From assembly GCA_028290355.1 (NCBI GenBank), contig JAQGKA010000012.1, positions 1 to 41,015 on the forward strand: 41,015 nt of DNA, written 5' to 3'. Shown here piece after piece: positions 29,011 to 38,066 of this stretch. Source of the stretch: Tardiphaga sp. (GTDB lineage: Bacteria; Pseudomonadota; Alphaproteobacteria; Rhizobiales; Xanthobacteraceae). Position numbers and translations under genes: made by a program. Positions within the stretch are counted from its first letter, which is position 1. Every line of letters starts with the position of its first letter. The notes beneath the pieces were generated by a model, which was not told the DNA's origin, did no database searches, and saw only the letters and a list, made by a program, of their open reading frames with translations.

Positions 29011-30177
29011 ATGACTGATATCGACAAGCCGCTTGCTGGAATCACCGTGGTTGAACTCGGCCACAGCGTGGCGGCGCCTTATGCCGGGCTGATCTTGGCC
29101 GACCTCGGCGCGCGCGTGATCAAGGTGGAGAATCCGAAGACCGGTGATTATGCCCGCGGCTGGGGTCCGCCGTTCTTCAAGGACACGGCCAGCGCGTTCC
29201 ACAGCCTCAACCGCGGCAAGGAAGGCATCACGGTCGATTTCGGCAACGCGCGCGACTGTGAAAACCTGAAGTCGCTGATCCTGACGGAAGCCGATGCCGT
29301 CATTCAGAATCTGCGGCCCGGAATTCTGGACAAGTTCGGTCTCACCGCCGCGGCCTTGCGGGTCGAAAAGCCGGCGCTGATTTGGTGCGACATCGGTGCC
29401 TTCGGCAACAAGGGGCCGCTGGCCAGCAAGCCCGGCTACGATCCGCTGGCCCAGGCCAGCACCGGCATCATGAGCGTGACTGGGGAGGGCGGACGTCCGC
29501 CCGTGCGCGTCGGCGTCTCGCTGGTCGACATGGGCTCCGGCATGTGGTCGGTGATCGGCCTGCTGGCGGCCATGGTCGCCCGCGGCAAAAGCGGCAAAGG
29601 ACGCACCGTCTCCACCTCGCTGTACGAAACCGGGCTGGCCTGGATGACGGTGCCGCTGGCCGGCCATGCGGCATCGGGCGAGGTGCGCAAACCCTACGGC
29701 TCAGGCACGGCGGAGATCGCGCCCTATCAGGCCTTCGAAGCCAGCGACGGCTGGTTGATGATCGCCGCCGGCAACGACAACCTGTTTCGCAAGTTGTGCC
29801 CTGCCCTCGGCCTCGACGCGCTGGCCCGCGATCCCGACTTTGCGACCAATGCGGGAAGGGTCGGTCACCGCGATCGCCTGATCCCGCAGATTGAAACGGC
29901 GGTTCGCCTCCATACAGTCGATGCGCTCGGCGCGATTCTCGATCGGGCCGGCGTGCCCAACGCGCCGCTGCTCACCACCGACCAGGTGGCCGTGCATCCG
30001 CAGACCCGCGCGCTCGACATGACGGTGCGCTGTTCGGAGGACGACATCGATCTTGTCGGCATCCCGCTGTCGTTCGATGGCGCGCGGCCGCGGGCACGGA
30101 CGCCGGCCCCGGCGCTCGGCCAGCACAACGCCATCCTTCAAGCCGAAAGCAGCAAGGAAAAAGTCCATGCGGAGTGA
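29011..30177 (+). CDS. CaiB/BaiF family (class III) CoA-transferase
   Basis: Start MTDIDKPLAGITVVELGHSVAAPYAGLILADLGARVIKVENPKTGDYARGWGPP; FHSLNRGKEGITVDF; GYDPLAQASTGIMSVTGE. Confidence 0.92.
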   Translation: MTDIDKPLAGITVVELGHSVAAPYAGLILADLGARVIKVENPKTGDYARGWGPPFFKDTASAFHSLNRGKEGITVDFGNARDCENLKSLILTEADAVIQNLRPGILDKFGLTAAALRVEKPALIWCDIGAFGNKGPLASKPGYDPLAQASTGIMSVTGEGGRPPVRVGVSLVDMGSGMWSVIGLLAAMVARGKSGKGRTVSTSLYETGLAWMTVPLAGHAASGEVRKPYGSGTAEIAPYQAFEASDGWLMIAAGNDNLFRKLCPALGLDALARDPDFATNAGRVGHRDRLIPQIETAVRLHTVDALGAILDRAGVPNAPLLTTDQVAVHPQTRALDMTVRCSEDDIDLVGIPLSFDGARPRARTPAPALGQHNAILQAESSKEKVHAE

Positions 30178-30961
30178 TTTCGAAACCATCGCGGTGGAAC
30201 GGCGCGACGGCCATATCCTGCTCGTCACGCTGAACCGCCCGGAGGCCTCCAATGCGCTGAACACGCAGATGGGGCTCGACCTGGTGGCGCTGTTCGAGCC
30301 GCTGATGACCGATCTTGAAGGCTTGCGGGCCGTGATCGTGACCGGGCAGGGCACCAAGGCATTCTGTGCCGGCGGCGATCTGAAGCAGCGCAATGGCATG
30401 ACCGACGAGGCCTGGCAGGCCCAGCACCTGGTGTTCGAGCGCATGCTCCGTGCCATCCTGGCCTGTCCAATTCCGGTGATCGCCGCGGTCAACGGCGCCG
30501 CCTATGGCGGCGGCTGCGAGATCGCATCGGCCACCGACTTCGTCTACGCGTCGAGCAATGCGCGCTTTGCCCTGACTGAAGTCACCCTCGGCATCATGCC
30601 CGGCGGCGGCGGCACGCAGAACCTGCCACGCGCCGTAGGCGAGCGCCGCGCCAAGGAACTGATCCTGTCCGGCCTGCCGTTTTCGGCCGAGGAGGCGGAG
30701 CGCTGGGGGCTGGTCAACCGTGTGCTGCCGCCGGAGCAGCTGCTCGATGCGACCTTCGCCATCGCCGCGCGCATTGCCGGCAACGGGCCCATCTCGGTGC
30801 GCCAGGCAAAGCAAGCCATCCATCGGGGCTTGCAGATGTCTCTCTCTGACGGCCTGGCGTTCGAAATCGAAGCTTACAACCGGCTCGTTCCGACGGCGGA
30901 CCGCCGCGAGGGCGTGCTCGCTTTCAACGAACGCCGCAAGGCTGACTTTCAAGGCAAATAA
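30167..30961 (+). CDS. Enoyl-CoA hydratase/isomerase family protein
   Basis: LNRPEASNALNTQMG; KAFCAGGDLKQRNGM; AAVNGAAYGGGCEIASATDFVYAS. Confidence 0.92.
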   Translation: MRSDFETIAVERRDGHILLVTLNRPEASNALNTQMGLDLVALFEPLMTDLEGLRAVIVTGQGTKAFCAGGDLKQRNGMTDEAWQAQHLVFERMLRAILACPIPVIAAVNGAAYGGGCEIASATDFVYASSNARFALTEVTLGIMPGGGGTQNLPRAVGERRAKELILSGLPFSAEEAERWGLVNRVLPPEQLLDATFAIAARIAGNGPISVRQAKQAIHRGLQMSLSDGLAFEIEAYNRLVPTADRREGVLAFNERRKADFQGK

Positions 30962-30972
30962 AGGAGCGCAAC

Positions 30973-31908
30973 ATGCGCGAGAAAGCTTTCGTCCGTGAAG
31001 TTGGTCCCCGCGACGGCATCCAGATGGTCAAGATCATCCTGCCGACCGCGCAAAAGCTGGCGTGGTGCCGCGGCGCGGCGCAGGCCGGCATCCGCGATAT
31101 CGAAGTGACATCCTTCGTGCCGCCAAAGGTGATTCCGCAGTTTGCCGACGCGGAAGATGTGGCCAGGGGAGCCCTGACGATCGAAGGCCTGCGGCCTTCG
31201 GTTCTGGTGCCCAACCTGCGCGGCGCGGAACGCGCCTTCGCGCTCGACCTGCCGCTGGTCAACTACGTTCTGTCGGCAAGCGAGGAGCACAATCTCGCCA
31301 ACGTGCGCCGAAGCACCGAGGACTCGCTGCAGGACTTTGCGCGCATCGCCGCGGTCCGCGACCAGCGTGCCGGCAGGCGTGTTGCCCTCGGCGCGGGAGT
31401 TGCCACCGCGTTCGGCTGCACCATTTCCGGTGCGGTGTCGGAAGCGCGTGTGGTAGAGATCGCGGTGCGGCTCGCCGGGATGGGAGCGGATGAGATCATC
31501 ATCGCCGACACGGTGGGATATGCCGATCCCGGTCAGGTTCGCCGGCTGATGAGCAACGTGATTGCCGCTGTCAGCCCGCTGCCGGTAATCTGCCATTTCC
31601 ATGACACCCGTGGTCTCGGCCTCGCCAACGTCACTGCTGCGCTTGAGGCTGGCGTGCGCGGCTTCGACGCGTCGCTCGCGGGACTCGGCGGCTGCCCGTT
31701 CGCGCCGGGCGCGACCGGCAATATCGACACCGAAGACACCGTGTTCCTGCTCGAGCAGCTTGGCTTCGACACCGGCGCCGACGTCGAGCAACTCGTCGCC
31801 CTGCGCCGCGAGGTGGAGAGCTGGCTGCCCGGCGAACGCTTCTCCGGCGCCATCGCACGCGCCGGACTGCCGAAGACCTACCGCACGCCTGCAAAGGCCG
31901 CTGCCTGA
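30973..31908 (+). CDS. Hydroxymethylglutaryl-CoA lyase-family protein (HMGL-like)
   Basis: REVGPRDGIQ; IEVTSFVPPKVIPQFADAEDV; CHFHDTRGLGLANV; AGLGGCPFAPGATGNIDTED signature. Confidence 0.92.
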   Translation: MREKAFVREVGPRDGIQMVKIILPTAQKLAWCRGAAQAGIRDIEVTSFVPPKVIPQFADAEDVARGALTIEGLRPSVLVPNLRGAERAFALDLPLVNYVLSASEEHNLANVRRSTEDSLQDFARIAAVRDQRAGRRVALGAGVATAFGCTISGAVSEARVVEIAVRLAGMGADEIIIADTVGYADPGQVRRLMSNVIAAVSPLPVICHFHDTRGLGLANVTAALEAGVRGFDASLAGLGGCPFAPGATGNIDTEDTVFLLEQLGFDTGADVEQLVALRREVESWLPGERFSGAIARAGLPKTYRTPAKAAA

Positions 31909-31919
31909 AAGGATACCCG

Positions 31920-33119
31920 ATGAACTATCATGACACGAGCACCGAAGTCGCCGAGGTCACCGTTGTCCTGGGTGAAGACTTTCACGAGTTGCGCGATTCG
32001 GTGCGGCGCATCTGCCAGAAATTTCCCGGCGAATACTGGCGGGCACTCGACGACAACAGCGGCTATCCCACCGAATTCGTTGCCGCGCTGACCGAGGCCG
32101 GCTTTCTCGGCGCGCTGATCCCGGAGGAGTACGGCGGCTCCGGCCTGCCGCTGCGCGCTGCCGCGGTGATCCTGGAAGAGATCAATGCCAGTGGCTGCAG
32201 CGCCAGTCCGGCGCATGCGCAGATGTACATCATGGGCACGCTGCTTCGCCACGGCAGCGAGCAACAGAAGCGAAAGTACCTTCCGGAGATTGCCTCGGGA
32301 CGGCTGCGGCTGCAGGCCTTTGGCGTGACCGAACCGAACACCGGCTCCGATACCACCCAGCTTAAGACCCGCGCCGATCGCCAAGGCGACCATTACATCA
32401 TCAACGGCCAGAAGGTCTGGACGTCACGCGCGTTGCACTCCGATCTGATGCTGCTGCTGGCGCGCACCACGCCGATTGATCAGGTGAAGCGACGCACCGA
32501 CGGGCTTTCCGTTTTCCTGATCGACCTGCGAGAGGCCAAGGGCAACGGCGTCGAAATCCGTCCGATCAAGGCGATGATCAATCACAACACCACCGAGGTT
32601 TTCATCGAGAACCTGAGGGTGCCCGCCGCAAACCTGATCGGCGAGGAAGGGCAGGGCTTTCGATACATCCTCGACGGCATGAATGCCGAGCGCATCCTAG
32701 TCGCCTCTGAGTGCGTCGGCGACGGTCGCTGGCTGCTCAACAAGGGCGTCGCCTATGCCAACGAGCGGCAGGTGTTCGGCCGGCCGATCGGGCAGAACCA
32801 GGGCATCCAGTTTCCGCTGGCGCGGGCCTATGCCGAACTCGAAGCGGCCGACATGATGTGCCGGCGCGCGGCGGCCTTGTTTCAGGCAGGACTGCCGTGC
32901 GGTCCCGACGCCAACATCGCCAAGTTGCTGGCGTCGGAAGCCACCTGGAAAGCGGCGGACACGACGTTCCAGACCCACGGCGGATTCGCCTTTGCGCAGG
33001 AATACGACGTCGAGCGCAAATGGCGCGAAGTGCGCATCTATCAGACGGCTCCGATCTCCACCAACATGGTGCTCGCTTATGTCGCGCAGCATGTGCTCGG
33101 TCTTCCCCGATCCTATTAA
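31920..33119 (+). CDS. Acyl-CoA dehydrogenase family protein
   Basis: LQAFGVTEPNTGSDTTQLKTRADRQGDHYIINGQKVWTS; FQTHGGFAFAQEYDVERKWREVRIYQTAPISTNMV. Confidence 0.93.
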   Translation: MNYHDTSTEVAEVTVVLGEDFHELRDSVRRICQKFPGEYWRALDDNSGYPTEFVAALTEAGFLGALIPEEYGGSGLPLRAAAVILEEINASGCSASPAHAQMYIMGTLLRHGSEQQKRKYLPEIASGRLRLQAFGVTEPNTGSDTTQLKTRADRQGDHYIINGQKVWTSRALHSDLMLLLARTTPIDQVKRRTDGLSVFLIDLREAKGNGVEIRPIKAMINHNTTEVFIENLRVPAANLIGEEGQGFRYILDGMNAERILVASECVGDGRWLLNKGVAYANERQVFGRPIGQNQGIQFPLARAYAELEAADMMCRRAAALFQAGLPCGPDANIAKLLASEATWKAADTTFQTHGGFAFAQEYDVERKWREVRIYQTAPISTNMVLAYVAQHVLGLPRSY

Positions 33120-33129
33120 GGAGGCAACC

Positions 33130-34503
33130 ATGCTCGATATCACCCGGCAGACTGCAAACTTCGTTGCCAACTTCAATCCCGCCGATTTGCCTGACCGGTC
33201 GCGCGAAGCCGCGCGCACCGGCATCATCGACTGCGTCGGCGTGATGATCGCCGGCGCGGCTGAGCATCCGGTGCGCATCGTGTCGGCGATGCTCGCCGCG
33301 TCCACCCAGAACGACGGCGCGCCTGAAATTCCGTCCGGCCGCAATCTCAGCGCATCGGACGCTGCACTGGTCAACGGCGTGGCCGCACACGTGCTCGACT
33401 ACGATGACGTCGCGCTTGCCGGTCACCCGAGCGCCGTGCTGGTACCTGCAATTCTCGCGGAAGGATGGTCGCTGGATTCCAGCGGCGCCGAGGCCGTGGC
33501 CGCTTATGCGGCGGGGTACGAGGTCTGGGCACAGGTCGCCGCGCTCGAACCTGGCCACTATCACGAGCGTGGCTTTCATCCCACAGCAGTAATGGGAGCG
33601 CTGGCCACTGCCGCGGCATGCGCCCGGTTGCGCAAGCTCGATCGGGAAAAGACGGCCCATGCCATCGCCATCGCGTCGTCGCTGGCCTCCGGCCTAGTCG
33701 CCAACTTCGGCACGATGACCAAGTCGCTGCATGCCGGGCGCACGGCGCAATCGGGCGTGCTGGCGGCCCGCCTGGCCGATCAGGGATTCACCGGCTCCCT
33801 CGACGTGCTGGAACATCAGACCGGCTTTCTCCGCGCGCATTCGCCTTCTGGCACTCCGGACATCGAAGACGGAACGATCGATATCGGCGCCAACTGGCGG
33901 CTGGCCGAACTCGGCGTCAACGTGAAGCGCTATCCGACTTGTTACGCCACGCACCGCTCGATCGACGGCATGTTGGGGTTGGTGCGCGATCACGGCCTGA
34001 ATCCTGGCGACGTCAGGGAAATCCGCGTCCACACCGGCGTCACGCAAAAACTGATGCTCCGCAACAGCAATCCGCAGACCGGCCTCGAAGCCAAGTTCAG
34101 CATGGAGTTTGCGATGGCCGCGGCGCTCGTCGCCGGCCGGGTCGGGCTTGCCGAATTGACCGATGAGTTCGTGACGCGAACGGACGTCAGCGCCGCAGTG
34201 GCCAAGGTCAGCTGCACCACCACGGACGAGATCATGCCTGGCGACCAGCCGTTCGCGCCCACCGACCAGGTGAGCGTCGTGCTGGAATCCGGCAAGGTCC
34301 TGACTCATGCGCCGATCGCCCACGCTAAGGGAAGCTGGCAGCTGCCGCTGTCGCGCGACGAGCTGAAGGACAAGTTCATGGATTGCACCCTGCGTGTCCT
34401 GAGCCAGGCCCGCGCGGAGTCGCTGTTCGACCAGCTTTGGGACCTGGAGCAGGTTGGATCGGTCCGTTCGTTGCGCGTAACGGCGGACCGGATGGACGCA
34501 TGA
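33130..34503 (+). CDS. MmgE/PrpD family protein, second copy
   Basis: ORF 32992..34503; start MLDITRQTANFVANF at 33130; AAHVLDYDDVALAGHPSAVLVPAILAEG; KRYPTCYATHRSIDG. Confidence 0.9.
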   Translation: MLDITRQTANFVANFNPADLPDRSREAARTGIIDCVGVMIAGAAEHPVRIVSAMLAASTQNDGAPEIPSGRNLSASDAALVNGVAAHVLDYDDVALAGHPSAVLVPAILAEGWSLDSSGAEAVAAYAAGYEVWAQVAALEPGHYHERGFHPTAVMGALATAAACARLRKLDREKTAHAIAIASSLASGLVANFGTMTKSLHAGRTAQSGVLAARLADQGFTGSLDVLEHQTGFLRAHSPSGTPDIEDGTIDIGANWRLAELGVNVKRYPTCYATHRSIDGMLGLVRDHGLNPGDVREIRVHTGVTQKLMLRNSNPQTGLEAKFSMEFAMAAALVAGRVGLAELTDEFVTRTDVSAAVAKVSCTTTDEIMPGDQPFAPTDQVSVVLESGKVLTHAPIAHAKGSWQLPLSRDELKDKFMDCTLRVLSQARAESLFDQLWDLEQVGSVRSLRVTADRMDA

Positions 34504-35324
34504 TGTCGGCAGCTTCAGGTAGGACGTCGCCGCTTCGCATCTGGCATCAATCGGTCAATGAACTCGATCAGTTCTCCGTCTACAAGCGGGCATTGGAAGT
34601 CCATGCCGTCGAAGTGTTCGAAGACGCCGCGGAGCTCGTCGTCCACGGATTGCCGACGGGCACCTATGGTGGCGCCTCGGCAACGGCCGTCCTTGGCAAT
34701 GCCTATGCCTATCACCGTGCGCTCGGCCAGGTGATCGACAACGCCATCACCGCCGAACGTCAGGGCTACGACGCATTTGTAATCGGATCGTTCAGCGAGC
34801 CGTTCCTGCGCGAGATCCGGTCGGCTGTCGATATTCCGGTAGCATCGCTGACGGAGAGCAGCTTGCTCGTCGCATGCTTGCTGGGACGCTATGTGGCGCT
34901 GATCTCGAATGCTCCTGCCGTGCAGTGGATGACCAAGGTTGCCGTCGACAAGCACGGCCTCGGCGCGCGCGTGCTGGAAGTCGCGTCCATCGAGCCGGCG
35001 CTCGACGAGCCGGCACTGGCGCGCGCCTACGCCGATCCGGCGCCGGTGATCGCCAGCTTCACCGCCGCCGCCGAGCGCCTCGTGGCGCGCGGCGCTGACG
35101 TCATCATTCCTGCCGAAGGCGTGCTTGCCGAACTGCTGGTGCGCCACGGCGTCCGCGAGATTGCCGGCGCGCCGGTATTGGACGTGTTCGCGGTGACTTG
35201 GGCCTACGCGCTGATGCAGATCAGGCTGTGGTCCAGGACCGGACTTCGTGTCGGCCGCAGCTGGCACCACAGACGAGATGATCCTGCAATCGTTGCAAGG
35301 TTTTTTGAGGAGACTGCCCGATGA
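34500..35324 (+). CDS. Aspartate/glutamate/hydantoin racemase-like family protein lacking the canonical cysteines
   Basis: Start overlaps stop of previous gene; RIWHQSVNEL; YDAFVIGSFSEPFLREIRSAVDIPVASLTE; GADVIIPAEGVLAELL. Overall Asp/Glu racemase pattern. Confidence 0.78.
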   Translation: MMSAASGRTSPLRIWHQSVNELDQFSVYKRALEVHAVEVFEDAAELVVHGLPTGTYGGASATAVLGNAYAYHRALGQVIDNAITAERQGYDAFVIGSFSEPFLREIRSAVDIPVASLTESSLLVACLLGRYVALISNAPAVQWMTKVAVDKHGLGARVLEVASIEPALDEPALARAYADPAPVIASFTAAAERLVARGADVIIPAEGVLAELLVRHGVREIAGAPVLDVFAVTWAYALMQIRLWSRTGLRVGRSWHHRRDDPAIVARFFEETAR

Positions 35325-36208
35325 GCAATGCACCGCGCACGCAAGTGGACGGCGTCTACCATCGCAAACTCGGTGACGTACTCGTCACTGGCCTGAGCGA
35401 CGGCTATGTCGACATGGGATACGGAATTTTCCGCAACATCCCCGAGGAGGAAACCAAGGCGATTCTGGCGCGCGATCACCGCACGTCTCCGCCGCGCATT
35501 TCGGTCAACGCCTTTGCCCTGCGGATGGGTGGCAAGACCTACCTCATCGATTGCGGTTCGGCCGATATCATGGGGCCAACCTGCGGGCGCCTGCCGGCCA
35601 ATCTGGCTACCGCCGGTATCGACCCGGCGTCGGTGGATGGCGTGTTGCTGACTCATGTTCACCCCGACCACTCCAACGGACTGACGGATGCAGCGACCGG
35701 CAGACGGCTGTTTCCCAACGCCGAAGTCATTGTGCATGAGAGCGAGATCAACCACTGGTTCAACGATGAACTGATGGCCAGGGCCGCCGAGCGCCCACGT
35801 CGGCGTTATTTCGAGGCCGGTCGCACGCAGTTGTCGCCGTACATGGCGGCCGACCGGGTTCGCACGTTCAAGGGGGGCGAAATCCTTCCCGGTGTCACGG
35901 CGATCCCTGCTGCCGGTCACACGCCGGGCCATTCCGCCTACGTCATTTCCTCACAGGGGCAGTTAATGATCGTCTGGGGCGACACCGTCCATGTCCCGGA
36001 GATCCAGGTCGCACGGCCCGAGGTCACCATGGAATTCGATACCGATCCCGAGGCTGCCGCGATCGCCCGACAGAAGGTCTTCGACATGGTAGTCGCCGAC
36101 GACATGCTGGTCGGTGGCATGCATCTGCATTTCCCGGGTTTTGGACACATGCGGCGGGAAGCGGGGAAATATAGCCTGACGGCGGAGCAGTGGGCCTTTG
36201 ATATCTGA
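35321..36208 (+). CDS. MBL-fold metallo-hydrolase
   Basis: Zinc-binding motif LLTHVHPDHSNGL; AAGHTPGHSAYVI; ATGA overlap with upstream gene. Confidence 0.9.
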   Translation: MSNAPRTQVDGVYHRKLGDVLVTGLSDGYVDMGYGIFRNIPEEETKAILARDHRTSPPRISVNAFALRMGGKTYLIDCGSADIMGPTCGRLPANLATAGIDPASVDGVLLTHVHPDHSNGLTDAATGRRLFPNAEVIVHESEINHWFNDELMARAAERPRRRYFEAGRTQLSPYMAADRVRTFKGGEILPGVTAIPAAGHTPGHSAYVISSQGQLMIVWGDTVHVPEIQVARPEVTMEFDTDPEAAAIARQKVFDMVVADDMLVGGMHLHFPGFGHMRREAGKYSLTAEQWAFDI

Positions 36209-36381
36209 GAGCCGGGTGCGGCCAGAGAAATAACATCCTCCGTGGGGGGGCAGAACTGGCCGTTTCTACAGTGTGGCTGTTACTACGGGTTCGGCTGGCC
36301 CTTGAGATGCCGCTTCTGGCTTTTCAGGCTCATTTTTAGGTTACATTGGCGGCCCTGGCCGCAATGGTGATATATCGGCTC

Positions 36382-37413
36382 ATGGCAACTGGCAGAAGCA
36401 AGCTGACAATCCGCGATGTGGCGATTGCTGCCGGTGTCTCGACCGGAACGGTGTCCCGTGTCCTCAACTCCAACGCAACGGTTCGCCCGGATGTCCGCCG
36501 AAAAGTTCAGCGCGCTATCGATGAACTGGGGTTTGCGCCAAACGCGGTGGCGCGGAGCATGCGTAGTCGATCGACGCACACGATTGGCTGTATCCTCCGT
36601 GAAATCAACATTCCTCAGCTCGCGGGCTTCGTAAAAGCGGCTCATGACGCTTTGGATGATGAGGGATTTTCTCTCGTCATCTCCAATTCCGAAGGTCGAG
36701 AGGCACGGGAGCGCGAGTTGCTGAGTGGCCTGTCGAGCAGGCAGGCGGATGGGGTCATGATGGGGCCTTACACGCCGATCGAGGCGGATTTCGAGATCTT
36801 TTTGCGCGGACTGAAGATACCCATCGTGCTAATTGATCGCGATGCCCCGGAATGGGCGGACGCGGTGATGGCTGATCACGCGGGCGGCATGCGCGTGGCG
36901 GTTGGCCATTTGCTCGATCTTGGTCATCGTCGGATTGCCCTGATTACCGGTGAGCATGGCCTTTATCCGGCGAGCGAGCGCATCAGGGGGTATCGCGAAG
37001 CCTTCGCTGCAAGGGGCATTGAGTTCGATCCGTCACTCGTTCATTCCGGCAGCTTCTTGCCGGGCGCGGGATTCCGGATCACCTCGGCGACGCTGGGTCA
37101 GCGCAATCCCCCGACAGCCATCATTGCGGGCGGCCTTGATATGCTCTCCGGCGTACTGCGCGCCGTTCGGGGCAGGGAGCTTCGAATCCCCGAAGACGTC
37201 TCGGTCATAGCGTCCGGATACTCTGAGCTTTCAGAATTGGTGACCCCGCCCGTTGCCGTGATCGGGTGGGATCAAGGCGAGATTGGGCGTATCGCAGCCG
37301 GCATGTTGCTCGACCGAATTCGAAGCAACACTCCGCTGGAACCCCGCCGCGTCTTGGTCCCCAGCCAATTCGTTGTTCGGGCGTCGGTGGCCCCACCCAA
37401 ACGGCTCTCATGA
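36382..37413 (+). CDS. LacI-family transcriptional regulator
   Basis: ORF 36346..37413; start MATGRSKLTIRDVAIAAGVSTGTVSRVLNSNATVRPDVRRKVQRAIDELGFAPNAVARSMRS (LacI HTH + hinge); LacI C-terminal effector domain. Confidence 0.93.
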   Translation: MATGRSKLTIRDVAIAAGVSTGTVSRVLNSNATVRPDVRRKVQRAIDELGFAPNAVARSMRSRSTHTIGCILREINIPQLAGFVKAAHDALDDEGFSLVISNSEGREARERELLSGLSSRQADGVMMGPYTPIEADFEIFLRGLKIPIVLIDRDAPEWADAVMADHAGGMRVAVGHLLDLGHRRIALITGEHGLYPASERIRGYREAFAARGIEFDPSLVHSGSFLPGAGFRITSATLGQRNPPTAIIAGGLDMLSGVLRAVRGRELRIPEDVSVIASGYSELSELVTPPVAVIGWDQGEIGRIAAGMLLDRIRSNTPLEPRRVLVPSQFVVRASVAPPKRLS

Positions 37414-37523
37414 CCGAGGCACCTCCCAATATTCCGCAGCCATGCTGCGGTCTACGACCTGGACGTCGGCCTGAAAAATCGTCGGATACGCGCAAACCCT
37501 TCGGCGTCGTTGCTGGCGACAAA

Positions 37524-37550
37524 TGGCCGCTTCTGGGCGCTAAGCGGCCA
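37524..37550. repeat. REP-like hairpin (9-bp stem)
   Basis: TGGCCGCTT-CTGGGCGCT-AAGCGGCCA, intergenic. Confidence 0.5.
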
Positions 37551-37621
37551 CTCGTTGGAATATCGTGTTCAGGTAGAGCGAATAGTTATCTCAATAACAT
37601 ACGAGTTCGTAGTTTTATTCT

Positions 37622-37637
37622 GAATGGCGCGCCATTC
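37622..37637. repeat. 16-bp perfect palindrome
   Basis: GAATGGCGCGCCATTC, self-complementary, intergenic. Confidence 0.6.
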
Positions 37638-37729
37638 CTGAACAGAGCAGCGAACATGTTATCGCTCGTGGACCGGGTGTCCATTTCAAAACGGACGCGC
37701 CTTCTGGGCCGGATGCATCCGCTTTGAGT

Positions 37730-37752
37730 GGCCCCGCAAGGGGTCCCTTTTT
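37730..37752 (+). terminator. Terminator-like hairpin with T-tract
   Basis: GGCCCC-GCAA-GGGGTC followed by CCTTTTT. Confidence 0.45.
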
Positions 37753-37889
37753 CTTCGGCCTCGGTCTCTGTTTGTTTAACTATCAAACGCTGCCTGAGCG
37801 AATTCTTGACTGCTATTGTCCCGCGCTTCAGTGGGGCGAAGCAATTCTGCTGTCAGACTGATGTACCCGAGGCACGGAGCGATTGTCAG

Positions 37890-37911
37890 GTGGTACACGA
37901 GAGTGGTACAC
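37890..37911. repeat. Paired direct repeat, 13-bp period (candidate integrase arm-type site, left)
   Basis: GTGGTACAC-GAGA-GTGGTACAC. Confidence 0.55.
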
Positions 37912-37981
37912 AGCGTTCCGACCGGGCTGCGAAGAACCGCTGATTATTTGGGTTTTCTGCATTATCGGAGATGCTGGAAGA

Positions 37982-38001
37982 GAGTCCCACTCTCTCCGCC
38001 A
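37982..38001 (+). other. tRNA-Ser 3'-end fragment (candidate attachment-site core)
   Basis: GAGTCCCACTCTCTCCGCCA matches the end of the T-loop, T-stem 3' strand (CCCAC), acceptor 3' strand (TCTCTCC), discriminator G and CCA of a serine-type tRNA; the rest of a tRNA is absent upstream. Confidence 0.6.
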
Positions 38002-38066
38002 GCCACAAAATAGTGGCCAAAAACCAAGCGAAATCAGCAACTTCTGCAAGTCCCTATTTCTTCTGT

